DNA from: CAVORB01 sp963698495
GTDB taxonomy: Bacteria; Pseudomonadota; Gammaproteobacteria; Chromatiales; Chromatiaceae
Length of the DNA stretch: 64,000 bases
Direction: 5' to 3'
Assembly (NCBI GenBank): GCA_963698495.1
Contig: CAVORB010000030.1
Location: 32,435 to 96,434, forward strand
Below the pieces are notes generated by a model that saw only the letters and a program-made list of their open reading frames with translations, was not told where the DNA came from and ran no database searches. Below, one piece after another: positions 44,145 through 53,179 of this stretch. A program made the position numbers and the translations under genes. Numbering within the stretch: position 1 is the first letter of the stretch; each line of letters starts with the position of its first letter.

Positions 44145-45053
44145 GTGGCGACCCCCATGCCGAACGAGCGCTACGCGCCGATCCTGTCCAACGCCGGATT
44201 GAAGCCGGCCTACCCGGTGATCGCCGTGGACGAGTATGGCGAGCCCAGGGAGGGCCACATCGCCGGGGAGCAGCCACTGACGCTCTACATCGACAAGCGC
44301 GAGGTCGTGACCCTGATGACCCTGGGCACCCACCCGGAGCTGCTGGTGCTCGGCTACCTGCGCAACCAGCGCCTGGTGCCCTGCCTGGAGTCGGTGGACT
44401 CGGTACAGGTGGACTGGGAAACGGAGTCGGTGGCGGTCACGACCTTCGACGGGGTGAGCGACCTCGACGACAAGCTCAGGCACCGCACCGTGACCTCCGG
44501 CTGCGGACAGGGCACGGTGTTCGGCCGCATCACCGATTACCTGGACCGTCTGCGGCTGCCCCCGGTAACCGTGCGCCAGTCCCGGATTTACGCGCTGCTG
44601 GACGCCCTCAACGAGTACAACGAGGTCTACCGGCGCGCCGGCGCCGTCCACGGCTGCGCCCTGTGCTCCAGCCGAGGGATAGAGCTGTTCGTCGAGGACG
44701 TGGGGCGCCACAACGCCGCCGACGCCATCTCCGGCTTCATGTGGCTCAACGGCCTGGAAGGGGCCGACAAGATGTTCTACACCACCGGCCGGCTCACCTC
44801 GGAGATGGTGATCAAGGTGGCGCAAATGGGCATTCCGGTCCTGCTCTCACGCTCCGGAGTCACCCACAAGGGCCTGGAGCTCGCGCGCAAGGTGGGCGTG
44901 ACCATGATCGCCCGCGCCAAGGGGCAGCACTTCCTCGTCTACAGCGGCGCAGAGCGCGTTGTGTTCGACGCCAAGCCTGCGCGGGGAAAGGGCCCAGCGC
45001 AAGGCCGCGGCGACCCACGGCTTCGGGCGGCTAGGGACGACCGCCCGCGCTGA
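44145..45053 (+). CDS. fdhD: Formate dehydrogenase sulfurtransferase FdhD
   Basis: The 302-residue protein shows the FdhD pattern: EQPLTLYIDKREVVTLMTLGTHPELLVLGYL, the CXXC sulfur-carrying pair in AVHGCALCS, VEDVGRHNAADAISG, TTGRLTSEMVIKVAQMGIPVLLSRSGVT. FdhD passes sulfur from a cysteine desulfurase to the Mo-bis-MGD cofactor of formate dehydrogenase. It begins with GTG immediately after the moaA stop. The last ~25 residues (Arg/Gly-rich) are not conserved. Confidence 0.94.
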   Translation: MATPMPNERYAPILSNAGLKPAYPVIAVDEYGEPREGHIAGEQPLTLYIDKREVVTLMTLGTHPELLVLGYLRNQRLVPCLESVDSVQVDWETESVAVTTFDGVSDLDDKLRHRTVTSGCGQGTVFGRITDYLDRLRLPPVTVRQSRIYALLDALNEYNEVYRRAGAVHGCALCSSRGIELFVEDVGRHNAADAISGFMWLNGLEGADKMFYTTGRLTSEMVIKVAQMGIPVLLSRSGVTHKGLELARKVGVTMIARAKGQHFLVYSGAERVVFDAKPARGKGPAQGRGDPRLRAARDDRPR

Positions 45054-45090
45054 TAGCCGACCTCCGTTGCAGACCGGATCCTAGGTAAAT

Positions 45091-45172
45091 GCTGATCAAA
45101 TGCCATCCTGGCATTGATCAGCTCGGACCATCCCTGGACCGGACGGAAAACGCAATAAATCAGCGTTTTCCT
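45091..45172. repeat. REP-like hairpins downstream of fdhD
   Basis: GCTGATCAAATGCC-ATCCT-GGCATTGATCAGC (45091-45122) is a near-perfect hairpin related to those at 13621 and 14892. It is followed by GGAAAACGC-N9-GCGTTTTCC (about 45144-45172), whose AATAAA loop resembles the element at 53987. Confidence 0.7.
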
Positions 45173-45220
45173 AGACGCAGCGGAGAACCCAGATCAATGA
45201 GATCGATGAGGAGAAGAGCG

Positions 45221-45514
45221 ATGTTCGCAAGAGTTGTGACCGGAATGATCCAACATGGCAGGGTCGACGACGCCACGAACATGTACAAGGACAGGGTTCT
45301 GCCCGCTGCGAGAGTCCAGCAGGGGTTTCAGAGCGCGACCCTGCTCTCGGAGCCGACCACCGGCAAGTTCGTCTCTGTGACTGTATGGGATACCGAGGCG
45401 AACCTGGCCGCCGGCGAGGCACGCGGGTACTTCAGCGAGGCGCTTGCCGCAATCGCACCGTTTTTCGCGGGCCCGGCAACGACTGAACGCTTCGAAGTCG
45501 TCGCGCAGGACTAA
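45221..45514 (+). CDS. Antibiotic biosynthesis monooxygenase (ABM)-fold protein
   Basis: The 97-residue protein has the dimeric alpha-beta barrel pattern: FARVVTGMIQHGRVDDATNMYKDRVLPAARVQQGFQSATLL, then GKFVSVTVWDTEANLAAGE and a final RFEVVAQD strand. ABM-fold proteins include small cofactor-free monooxygenases and haem-degrading enzymes; no catalytic residues can be assigned here. AGGAG lies about 9 bases before ATG 45221. Upstream in-frame starts cross a REP hairpin and were rejected. Confidence 0.8.
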   Translation: MFARVVTGMIQHGRVDDATNMYKDRVLPAARVQQGFQSATLLSEPTTGKFVSVTVWDTEANLAAGEARGYFSEALAAIAPFFAGPATTERFEVVAQD

Positions 45515-45590
45515 CGGCGGCAAGGGGCCGGCGTGCGGTGTCCGCAGGAGGCGGCGCCCGACCCGGCCTTAGCGCTGAACACACCTCGCC

Positions 45591-46502
45591 ATGGCTGCAG
45601 TCATCGACGAGCTTCCCCGCTACCTCGACGTCAAGCAGGCGGCGGAGTACCTGAATCTCAACGAGAAGAAGGTCTACGCCCTGGTGTCCGAGGGCCGCAT
45701 TCCCGGCACCAAGGTAACCGGCAAGTGGATGTTCCCGCGCGAGCTCATCGACCGCTGGATGCTGGAGTCGAGCCACGGCGGCCTGCTCACGGACCGCCTG
45801 GTGCTCGCCGGGAGCGACGACCCCCTGCTCCACCGGGTGGTCGTCAATCTCGCCCGCGACATCGGTGGCCAGGGGCTGGTGAGCTACACGGCGACCGGCA
45901 CCCGCCTGGGCCTCGATCTGCTGCAGTCCCATCGTGCGGACGCCTGCGGCCTGCACTGGGGGCCGAGCAACGAGAGCCACCTGCGCCACCCAGCCCTGCT
46001 GAGCCAGTACGGCGGTCACCGTCGATGGGTGCTGATTCGCGCCTTCAAGCGCGAGCAGGGTCTGATGGTTCGCCCCGACCTCGCCGGCTCTGAAACCGGG
46101 GTGGCGGATCTGCTGCACCAGCCCCTGCGCTGGGCCATGCGGCAGGAGGGCGCCGGCGCGACGCGCTTCTTCCTCGAGACCCTCACCCGCCATCAGGTCC
46201 GGGCGGATTCCCTAGATACATCCGTCACCGCCCTCTCCGAGCGCGAGGCCGCGGTCGCCATCTCGCTCGGGCTGGCGGACATCGCGCCCGGCGCCCGTGC
46301 CGCCGCCGCCGAGAACGGACTCGCCTTCATCAGCACCGGATGGGAGAGTTTCGACCTCGCGCTGGAGCGCGGCATTTACTTCCGCAAGCTGTTCCAGGAC
46401 TTGATCGCCCGCCTCAGCACCCCCGAGACGACTCGCTGGGCGGAGCTGCTCGGCGGCTACGAGCTGGGCGGAGCGGGCAAGCTGGTCTGGGGCCAGGACT
46501 GA
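45591..46502 (+). CDS. HTH regulator with periplasmic-binding-like domain (molybdate/fdh type)
   Basis: The 303-residue protein begins with an excisionase/MerR-like helix-turn-helix (YLDVKQAAEYLNLNEKKVYALVSEGRIPGTKVTGKWMFPRELIDRWM). A PBP-like domain follows (LVLAGSDDPLLHRVVVNLARD, GLHWGPSNESHLRHPAL, FFLETLTRHQVRADSLDTSV, AVAISLGLADIAPGARAAAAENGLAFI) related to ModA-type molybdate/tungstate binding proteins. Such single-protein regulators are often encoded next to fdhD and formate dehydrogenase genes and may sense oxyanions or cofactor state. It is the last of the plus-strand fdh-associated genes. The ligand is inferred from the family. Confidence 0.82.
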   Translation: MAAVIDELPRYLDVKQAAEYLNLNEKKVYALVSEGRIPGTKVTGKWMFPRELIDRWMLESSHGGLLTDRLVLAGSDDPLLHRVVVNLARDIGGQGLVSYTATGTRLGLDLLQSHRADACGLHWGPSNESHLRHPALLSQYGGHRRWVLIRAFKREQGLMVRPDLAGSETGVADLLHQPLRWAMRQEGAGATRFFLETLTRHQVRADSLDTSVTALSEREAAVAISLGLADIAPGARAAAAENGLAFISTGWESFDLALERGIYFRKLFQDLIARLSTPETTRWAELLGGYELGGAGKLVWGQD

Positions 46503-46565
46503 GCCATTGGGAGACGGCCGCGGCCTGTGCTGTAATTGGACCTATAGCGTCAACGGAGCAGCCGA

Positions 46566-47132
46566 ATGACCAGCGCCGCGGAAAGCCCCAAGATCAGCGT
46601 CGACGACTACCTGGCAGGCGAGGAATCCTCGCCCCTCAAGCACGAGTACATCGCCGGCGAGGTGTTTGCGATGGCCGGCGCCGGAGAGGCGCACGTCACC
46701 GTCGCCCTCAACCTGGCGACCTTGCTGCGCAATCACGTCCGGAAAGGCCCGTGCCGGGTCTACATCTCCGACATGAAGGTGCGCGTGGAGAGCGCCGATG
46801 CCTTCTACTACCCGGACGTGTTCGTCACCTGCGACCCGGCCGATGGCCGCGAAGGCCTCTTCAAGCGTCACCCGACCCTGGTGATCGAGGTCCTGTCGGA
46901 CTCGACCGCCGCCTTCGACCGGGGCGCCAAGTTCGCCCACTACCGGCAGCTCGACTCGCTGCTCGAGTACGTCCTCATCGAGCCCGAGCGCCGCTCGATC
47001 GATGTCTTCCGCCGCAACGCGGATGGCAACTGGGTGCTCCATCCCTTCTCCGGAGACGAGGAGCTGAACCTCGCATCCATCGACTTCCGCTGTCCGCTGG
47101 ACGCGGTGTACGAGGACGTCGATCTGCCCTGA
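46566..47132 (+). CDS. Uma2 family (DUF820) putative endonuclease
   Basis: The 188-residue protein has the DUF820 pattern: ISVDDYLAGEESSPLKHEYIAGEVFAMAGA near the N-terminus, and the PD-(D/E)XK-like core YYPDVFVTCD...HPTLVIEVLSDSTAAFDRGAKFAHYRQLDSLLEYVLIEPE, in which Asp, Glu and the downstream Lys are present. The family spreads by transfer and is common in cyanobacteria and environmental bacteria; its cellular role is unknown. ATG 46566 lies 63 bases after the previous stop. It does not look linked to the fdh genes by function. Confidence 0.88.
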   Translation: MTSAAESPKISVDDYLAGEESSPLKHEYIAGEVFAMAGAGEAHVTVALNLATLLRNHVRKGPCRVYISDMKVRVESADAFYYPDVFVTCDPADGREGLFKRHPTLVIEVLSDSTAAFDRGAKFAHYRQLDSLLEYVLIEPERRSIDVFRRNADGNWVLHPFSGDEELNLASIDFRCPLDAVYEDVDLP

Positions 47133-47241
47133 GCCTGGCGTGATTACGCCCGCGCGCCGGAGCGGCCAAAGGTGTGCCCCGGTCGCGCCTCGTGGATAAT
47201 GGCGGCCGCCGTAATCCAACGCCTGCCGGAATCCTCCCCAG

Positions 47242-47886
47242 ATGACAACCACGCCAGAAGCCTTCCGCACCCGCGCCATGGAGCGGGGCCTCTCCCGCGA
47301 CGAGCTCGACCGCGATCCCTTCCGCCAGTTCCAACAGTGGTTCGAGGACGCCATCGCGACCGGCATCCCCGAGCCCAACGGCTTCAGCCTAGCAACCGTG
47401 GACGAGCACGGCCAGCCCTGGCTGCGCACGGTGCTGCTCAAGCTCTACGATCAGCAGGGGTTCGTCTTCTACACCAACTACGAGAGCCGCAAGGCACGCC
47501 ATATCGCCATCAACCCCAGGGTGTCTCTTCTGTTTCCCTGGGTCGGCCTCGCGCGTCAGGTGAAGATCAACGGCAGCGCATCCAAGGTGCCGACCGCGGA
47601 ATCGATCAAATACTTCGCGACCCGCCCGCGCGGGAGCCAGATCGGCGCCTGGGCATCGCCGCAGAGTCAGGTGATCACCTCCCGCTCCCTGCTCGAGGCC
47701 AAGTTCGACGAGATCAGGCGCAAGTTCGCCCAGGGCGAGCTGCCCCTGCCGGACTTCTGGGGCGGCTACCGGGTGGTACCGCAGCGCATCGAGTTCTGGC
47801 AAGGCCGCGAGAACCGGCTGCACGACCGCTTCGCCTACACCCTGGAGGCAGACGGCGGCTGGCGCATCGAGCGCCTGGCCCCTTGA
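47242..47886 (+). CDS. pdxH: Pyridoxamine/pyridoxine 5'-phosphate oxidase
   Basis: The 214-residue FMN enzyme has the expected order: DPFRQFQQWFEDA, PNGFSLATVDEHGQPWLRTVLLK, GFVFYTNYESRKARHIAINP, then SQVITSRSLLEAKFDEI, and the C-terminal signature GGYRVVPQRIEFWQGRENRLHDRFAYT...WRIERLAP. It makes pyridoxal 5'-phosphate using O2. The length matches E. coli PdxH (218). The apbE gene starts 7 bases after it. Confidence 0.95.
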   Translation: MTTTPEAFRTRAMERGLSRDELDRDPFRQFQQWFEDAIATGIPEPNGFSLATVDEHGQPWLRTVLLKLYDQQGFVFYTNYESRKARHIAINPRVSLLFPWVGLARQVKINGSASKVPTAESIKYFATRPRGSQIGAWASPQSQVITSRSLLEAKFDEIRRKFAQGELPLPDFWGGYRVVPQRIEFWQGRENRLHDRFAYTLEADGGWRIERLAP

Positions 47887-47893
47887 GCCGTTG

Positions 47894-48964
47894 ATGAAAG
47901 AATCGGGCGCACGCGCCTGCTCGGCTCAAGCGGCGATCCCCATCCAGCGGGCCGTGCACCAATGGCTCGCGCTCGCCGCCGCGGCCGTGCTCGCCGCCTG
48001 CGGCCAGGGGCAGGACCCCGTCATCGAGCTCTCGGGCCCGACGATGGGGACCTACTACAGCGTCAAGGTCGCGAGACCTCCAGCGGGGGTTACGCGCGAG
48101 CGTTTGCAGACGGGGGTCGACACCGTCCTGCAGGACGTCAATCGCCTGATCTCCACCTACGATCCGAGCTCCGAGCTTTCCCGCTTCAATCAGAACCCCG
48201 CCACCGACTGGGTCGCGGTTCCGCCTGAGCTGCTGGGGGTGATCGCGGAAGGACTGGACATCAGCAAGCTCAGCGACGGCGCGTTCGACATCACCGTCGG
48301 TCCCCTGGTCAATCTCTGGGGGTTCGGGCCCGCCCCGGTTCCCGATGACACCCCCTCGGACCAGGAGATCCGGAACGCCATGGCCCGGGTCGGCCACGGA
48401 CTGCTGGGGCTGCGCAAGGATCCGCCGGCCATCGCGAAGAAACGCGGGGATCTCTACGTCGACCTCTCCGCATTGGGAGAGGGATACGGGGCGGACCGGG
48501 TCGCGGACTACCTCGACGCCCTCGGAATCTCGGACTTCATGGTCGCGGTAGCGGGCGCGATCCGGGCCAAGGGGCGCAACGCCGAGGGATCGCCCTGGGC
48601 GATCGCCATCGAAGAACCCACGCCCGGCAGGCGCGCCGTGCAACGGATCATTCACATCACCGGCGAGGGGCTGTCGACCTCGGGCGACTACCGCAACTAT
48701 TTCGAGCGCGACGGCAAACGCTACTCGCACGAGATCGACCCCCGCACCGGTCGTCCCATCGAGCACCGGCTGGCCTCCGTCACCGTGATCGGCGAAACCG
48801 CCGCCCGCGCGGACGGTCTGGCGACAGCGCTGATGGTGATGGGCGAGACCGACGGCCCTGCCCTGGCGGAGGCCGAAGACATCGCCGCCCTGTTCATCGT
48901 CCGCACGGACCAGGGCTTCCGCGAGGTCGCCAGCGCCGCGTTCGCGCCCTATCTGGCCGAATGA
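47894..48964 (+). CDS. apbE: FAD:protein FMN transferase (ApbE), lipoprotein
   Basis: The 356-residue protein has a long N-terminal segment ending in a lipobox (AAAVLAACGQ). The ApbE domain follows: SGPTMGTYYSVKV, STYDPSSELSRFN, VDLSALGEGYGADRVADYLDALG, the GLSTSGDYRNYF motif and the metal/FAD site HEIDPRTGRP. ApbE attaches FMN to Thr in periplasmic redox subunits such as NqrC, RnfG or FMN-binding domains. No such acceptor is seen in this window. It lies directly after pdxH, perhaps in one transcript. Confidence 0.93.
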   Translation: MKESGARACSAQAAIPIQRAVHQWLALAAAAVLAACGQGQDPVIELSGPTMGTYYSVKVARPPAGVTRERLQTGVDTVLQDVNRLISTYDPSSELSRFNQNPATDWVAVPPELLGVIAEGLDISKLSDGAFDITVGPLVNLWGFGPAPVPDDTPSDQEIRNAMARVGHGLLGLRKDPPAIAKKRGDLYVDLSALGEGYGADRVADYLDALGISDFMVAVAGAIRAKGRNAEGSPWAIAIEEPTPGRRAVQRIIHITGEGLSTSGDYRNYFERDGKRYSHEIDPRTGRPIEHRLASVTVIGETAARADGLATALMVMGETDGPALAEAEDIAALFIVRTDQGFREVASAAFAPYLAE

Positions 48965-48988
48965 CGCGGGGCGTCGCCAGGGACGCGC

Positions 48989-49351
48989 CTACTCTATGGA
49001 CACGAAGAGCGTGAAGGGCTCGCTTTGCACGGCGCGCATAAGCTGCCCCACGATGACCCTGTAGGTCTTCTTCTCGGTGGTGAAGCGGTAGCGGTGCTGC
49101 CCATCGACGACACCAGCGATCGAGAACATGACGTTCCTGCCCTTGATCTCGAGGCTCGCCGTCTGCCCTGCCCCCGTGGTCATCTCGTAACACAAGAAAT
49201 CCTCAGGCGGGGCCACACCCTGTACGGTCCCCGAGCTGTGGCCGCGTTGGAACCGGATGGTCTCGCAGCCGCCAGCTTGGCCGACCTGGGCGCCAAGCGT
49301 CGACACCACGAGACCGATGGCGAGCGCAAGGCGCGCATGTGAAGCCTTCAT
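48989..49351 (-). CDS. Small exported protein of unknown function
   Basis: The 120-residue protein starts at ATG 49351 (GGAGG about 10 bases upstream) with a signal peptide (ALAIGLVVSTLGAQVGQAGG). The mature domain is beta-rich with two cysteines (GGCETIRFQRGHSSGTVQG and DFLCYEMTTGAGQTASLEIKGRNVMFSI), followed by HRYRFTTEKKTYRVIVGQLM. The pattern resembles small single beta-sandwich proteins related to PPC domains. I do not recognise a named family. It converges with apbE, ending 25 bases from it. Confidence 0.7.
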   Translation of the reverse strand: MKASHARLALAIGLVVSTLGAQVGQAGGCETIRFQRGHSSGTVQGVAPPEDFLCYEMTTGAGQTASLEIKGRNVMFSIAGVVDGQHRYRFTTEKKTYRVIVGQLMRAVQSEPFTLFVSIE

Positions 49352-49502
49352 GACTGACCCCTCCGCAGAGAATGCACGCATGCCACGGCAGAGCCGGGAC
49401 GAAGACGATTCAGGTCGGCAGCCGGGAGCGGGCGCGCCGGGACAACGCCCCAAATGCGCTTCGTCCCCTCGCCAGATCCCGGCTGCACGGCGAGTACCTT
49501 CG

Positions 49503-50382
49503 TCAATTGGAGAAATAGCCCAGGACGTCGATGATCAGGTGTACGTTCCGGCTCGCGTAGACCGAGAAACCGGGATCTGCGCCCGAGCTAACGGTGGTCT
49601 TGACGATGCCCGCATTGGCGATGTTCTGGGTGCCGGCGGCATAGTTGATCCAACTCGCGTTGGGCTGGCTCTCTCCCCAGGGCCACAGGCTGGCGAAGCC
49701 CTTCTCGCTCGGGGCGCCAAGCGGAACCACGGTGACATTTAGGTGCGCAGCCGCGTGCTCTCCGAGAGCGAAAGGACATTCCGCTGGGTAGTCCGCCGGC
49801 GCGCTCCCGACGGCCTGGTTTTGATCGGCCACATCGCCGTAGCTGTGGAAATGCCGCGTCTGACCGGCGGCGATGGCGCCTTCCAGGGTGTACCTTGTGT
49901 CCACGATGCGACAGGGTGCCACCGCGGTGTAGCCCAAAACGCCTGGCACGGGATTCACCGCGCACTTACCCGCCACGCAGGGCAGCTCGAGCGTGTAGCT
50001 CGTGTTGTTCGCATTGGGATGAGCCTCGGCGACGACGGTGTAGATACCATCCTCCGCCAGAACGACCGTATCGATGTCTACAGACGCCAAAAAAGTTAGT
50101 TTGCGCAACGAATGCGCCCAATGGGTCGTACAGACTGATCTGGGAAGTCAGGCCGTCAGTGTTGAGTTGGATAAACGGCCGGTCGCCGGCGTTGCCCACG
50201 AAACGGAAGACGTCGACGTCGGAGGCGCCTTCGAACACGCAGGCGACCGAGTCCCCGTACTCGATCAACATGTCCGTACCGGGATCGGGATCACAGTTGA
50301 CGGCCGCGCCCAGGGCGTGAGGGCTGAACGAACTCAGGCAAATCGTAAACAGCAAAGAAAACGACTGAGTGGAGTTGTGCAT
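49503..50382 (-). pseudogene. Secreted two-domain beta protein (one frameshift)
   Basis: From ATG 50382 (GGAGATA upstream) the first frame gives a signal peptide (LLFTICLSSFSPHALGAAV), then a PPC-like domain (DSVACVFEGASDVDVFRFVGNAGDRPFIQLNTD). Near 50090 the frame shifts and continues FLASVDIDTVVLAEDGIYTVVAEAHPNANNTSYTLEL. The second domain contains APCRIVDTRY, GQTRHFHSYGDVADQNQA, AHLNVTVVPLGAPSEKGFASLWP and HLIIDVLGYFSN, a domain found at the end of many secreted bacterial proteins. Both halves are well conserved, so a sequencing indel is likely. An extracellular role is probable; no enzyme motif is seen. Confidence 0.7.
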
Positions 50383-50962
50383 GGCGTATCTCCTTGTCGT
50401 ACGAAGCCAGGGGTCCGTCCGCGGAAAGTCCGAACCCTGCGTCTTCCCTCGCCGATGCAGTAAAGCCCTAAACGCTGTTCTTCTAGGTAAGCTCGGGACC
50501 AATTGGCTTATGCGAGTCGTCCCGAAAGGCAATCATCTTGACGTGACTGTCAGCATTGCCTGACCAGCACGAACCAAGGCACATCCGTCCGTGAGGGTTG
50601 CCACCGCATGGAACATCGATGGCGGCCTCCTTGCAGCCCATGACCGCGGTTGCCATAGTCCGCCTAAAAAGACCCTAGACACCGGTTCAACCTCCCGCAA
50701 TCCGGATTTACCGAGCATCGACACGTAAAACTACGGAGCGAAACGCGGAAACTTGACGTCTCCTTGGCGGGTACTGATCCTTCCCATTGAGATCCGCTGC
50801 ATGCTTATCCAGCCGTCGCCCGTATCGATCCGTGCGTTTCCGCCTGTAACGGCGTCCGAATATGCTTGATCTCAAGGCCTCTTGATCCCGGCCTTCTGCG
50901 CGAGGACACCCGATGAGGCCCCGCAAGAAAAAGGCCACTCCACCTGACGCGAGCGCAAACGG
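50383..50962. other. Intergenic region without recognisable gene
   Basis: These 580 bases between divergent genes show no convincing reading frame, RNA gene or long repeat. They must hold the promoters of the secreted protein (minus) and of the membrane protein at 50963 (plus), but I cannot place them with confidence. Confidence 0.4.
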
Positions 50963-51592
50963 ATGAAACCTGCTCACACAAGAACCCTACTCGCCGGTCT
51001 AGCCGGTGGCATGGCCATGAATGTGACGATGCTTCTGACTTTCCGGCTACTCGGTTTCGGATGGAATGGCGACGGAATCCTGATCGAGTCCGCCTCGCAG
51101 AGTCAAAAACTCATCGCGGTATGGACAACCCTCGAACCACTCCCGCTGGTCGTGACTACTCCCATTCCCATCATCACGGGCATTCTGCTGTTCGGCGTGA
51201 TCCACGCATACCTGTTCCGCTGGATCTCGCCGGCGTGGCCGCGCGGCATCACGGGCCGGGGCTTGCGGTTCTCCGCCCTGGTTTTCCTCATGGCATTCCT
51301 GTTTTGGGAATTCTTCACGCCTTTCAACATGTTCGGCGAGCCGCTGCAACTGATCGCGCTGGAATTGCTGTTTTGGGCATGCATCGCGCTGGCGGATGGG
51401 ATGGCCATTTCCGCGGTCATCGGGAACGGCGCTGCCGGCCGCGACGGCCAACTGAAAACGCCGGTCGCAAGCCTTTCTCTGCGAGTGCGGGCACGCGGCA
51501 AGGGCCTCCAACCTCCAATCGCCGTTTGGCGTCGGGGTTCTCATGAACAAAATCCAGAAAACCGTTCCTATCCAGATACGCACGAGCACTGA
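50963..51592 (+). CDS. Membrane protein of unknown function
   Basis: The 209-residue protein has about four transmembrane helices (LLAGLAGGMAMNVTMLLTFRLL, PIPIITGILLFGVIHAYLF, FSALVFLMAFLFWEFF, IALELLFWACIALADGMAISAV). After about residue 155 it becomes a polar, Arg-rich tail (SLSLRVRARGKG...) that reads through into the next gene. This tail is not typical, so a frameshift near the end is possible. I recognise no named family. It overlaps the start of the acetyltransferase gene by about 50 bases, unusual for real genes and another sign that its true stop lies earlier. Confidence 0.6.
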   Translation: MKPAHTRTLLAGLAGGMAMNVTMLLTFRLLGFGWNGDGILIESASQSQKLIAVWTTLEPLPLVVTTPIPIITGILLFGVIHAYLFRWISPAWPRGITGRGLRFSALVFLMAFLFWEFFTPFNMFGEPLQLIALELLFWACIALADGMAISAVIGNGAAGRDGQLKTPVASLSLRVRARGKGLQPPIAVWRRGSHEQNPENRSYPDTHEH

Positions 51593-52103
51593 CGCCGACC
51601 TCCCAGGCATCCTCGCGATCCACCGCGCCGCCTTTCCGGATGAATCCGTGGCCGATCTCACGGCCGCGCTCATGTCGGACCCCAGCGCCCGACCAATAAC
51701 CTCCCTGCTGGCGATATCCGCGGGCAAGCCGGTGGGGCACGTCCTCTTCACCGCCGCGCACCTCGTACCCGAGACCGGGCACCGAGTCTCGATCCTCGCC
51801 CCGCTGGCCGTAGCGCCGGCATGGCAGGGGCGCGGCATAGGCAGCGAGTTGGTGCCGCGCGGGCTGGCGATTCAGGCGCGATCCGGGGTGAATCTGGTCT
51901 TTGTGCTCGGGCATCCGGCCTACTATCCGAGGTTCGGATTCGCACCGGCGGGCGAGCGGGGGTTTTCGGCGCCGTATCCGATACCGGAACAGCATGCGGA
52001 GGCCTGGATGGTTCTCGCCCTCGACGGAGGGCTTCGGACAAGCTATCGGGGCAAGGTCGCATGTGCGAAGGCGCTGGACCACCCTGAACACTGGCGCGAG
52101 TAG
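51543..52103 (+). CDS. GNAT family N-acetyltransferase
   Basis: The 186-residue protein has the GNAT fold: IQIRTSTDADLPGILAIHRAAF, then VGHVLFTAAHL, the acetyl-CoA binding motif LAVAPAWQGRGIGSELVPRGL, and the VLGHPAYYPRFGFAPA segment typical of the YhbS-like subgroup. It should transfer acetyl groups to a small molecule or protein amine; the substrate is unknown. Confidence 0.9.
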   Translation: MNKIQKTVPIQIRTSTDADLPGILAIHRAAFPDESVADLTAALMSDPSARPITSLLAISAGKPVGHVLFTAAHLVPETGHRVSILAPLAVAPAWQGRGIGSELVPRGLAIQARSGVNLVFVLGHPAYYPRFGFAPAGERGFSAPYPIPEQHAEAWMVLALDGGLRTSYRGKVACAKALDHPEHWRE

Positions 52104-52252
52104 ACCCCGAACTTTTCAATCGGCCCGGGTCTGTCCCCTTGCCTGATGTCTCCGCGGGATCGCATTCGTTCAGGTAACGTACAGGTAATGTATCGGAGAC
52201 TGTGGAAAACCAGGGCTATCCGTACGCAGCAATGCGAAAAGGAATCCAAGCG

Positions 52253-53017
52253 ATGCAAAACCACAACTCGCGGACGATCGTCCGGCTCACGGTCGCCGTC
52301 TTCTTCGCCGCGATATTGAGCGGATGCGCCACCTACTATCCGGGCTATGCCTCGGACGACATCTGGGTGGATTACTACACGCCGCAGTTCTATGACGGCT
52401 ATCCGGTGTACTTCGACCGGGTAGGCGTTCCCTTTTACTATCGCGGCGAGCGCATCGTTTACGTCCCGCGGTCCTACCGCCGATACAGGGACTTGACCGT
52501 CCACTACAAGCGACATCGCCCGCATTACCACCGCTGGTACGACGAGCGGGGACACCGATACCGCCACGTCCATTACAAGCATGCGCCGCGAAAGAAGGTC
52601 CGGCGCGTCTTACCGCCGGCGGATCCGGACATCCACTACCGACGTATACCGCAGCGTCCTCCATTGACCGGCGTGGCGCCGGATCCGCGTCCGCGGCACC
52701 AGCGGCCCGCGCCACCACCTAAACCGGACATCCGTTACAAGCGGATTCGGCAGCCCCCTCCGGTAAGCGTCGTGCCACCGGAATTCGACCCGCGAGATCA
52801 ACAGCCGAAGAAGCGGCCCTCGAAACGAGTGGTGAAATACGGCGGGCAGCGCCCAACGCCTGACGAATCGAGTCCGCCGGGTATCCGGCGAGACAGGACC
52901 ACCCCGCGCATCCGCGATGACGGGCAAGGGCCTCGCGGGCCATTCGGCCCGGACCCCGGAACGTTGCAGTCGCCCGGGTCATTGTTTCGGGGCGGCACGC
53001 CGGTGTTCGCGCAATAG
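52253..53017 (+). CDS. His/Arg/Tyr-rich lipoprotein
   Basis: The 254-residue protein starts at ATG 52253 (AAGGA about 9 bases upstream) with a lipoprotein signal (AVFFAAILSGCATYYPG). Next is a Tyr-rich segment (DDIWVDYYTPQFYDGYPVYFDRVGVPFYYRGERIVYVP), then a very His/Arg/Tyr-rich stretch (YKRHRPHYHRWYDERGHRYRHVHYKH). The rest is Pro/Arg-rich, with two repeats of the type PDIHYRRIPQRPP / PDIRYKRIRQPPP, and looks disordered. The His-rich part could bind metal. An earlier in-frame start at 52202 would place the signal peptide internally. Function unknown. Confidence 0.7.
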   Translation: MQNHNSRTIVRLTVAVFFAAILSGCATYYPGYASDDIWVDYYTPQFYDGYPVYFDRVGVPFYYRGERIVYVPRSYRRYRDLTVHYKRHRPHYHRWYDERGHRYRHVHYKHAPRKKVRRVLPPADPDIHYRRIPQRPPLTGVAPDPRPRHQRPAPPPKPDIRYKRIRQPPPVSVVPPEFDPRDQQPKKRPSKRVVKYGGQRPTPDESSPPGIRRDRTTPRIRDDGQGPRGPFGPDPGTLQSPGSLFRGGTPVFAQ

Positions 53018-53179
53018 GCCCCTGCCGGTACGGCGCCAAATAACTGGCAGACGCAGAGCGAATCCGGGTCTTGCAATCATGCTCTGTGGGACATTGCACT
53101 TCGACTTTCCGATTGTTTTTCGAGATGCGACAGGGCGTAGAACTCGAAAATGGTCTGGCAACAGAAAGACTGAACACGG

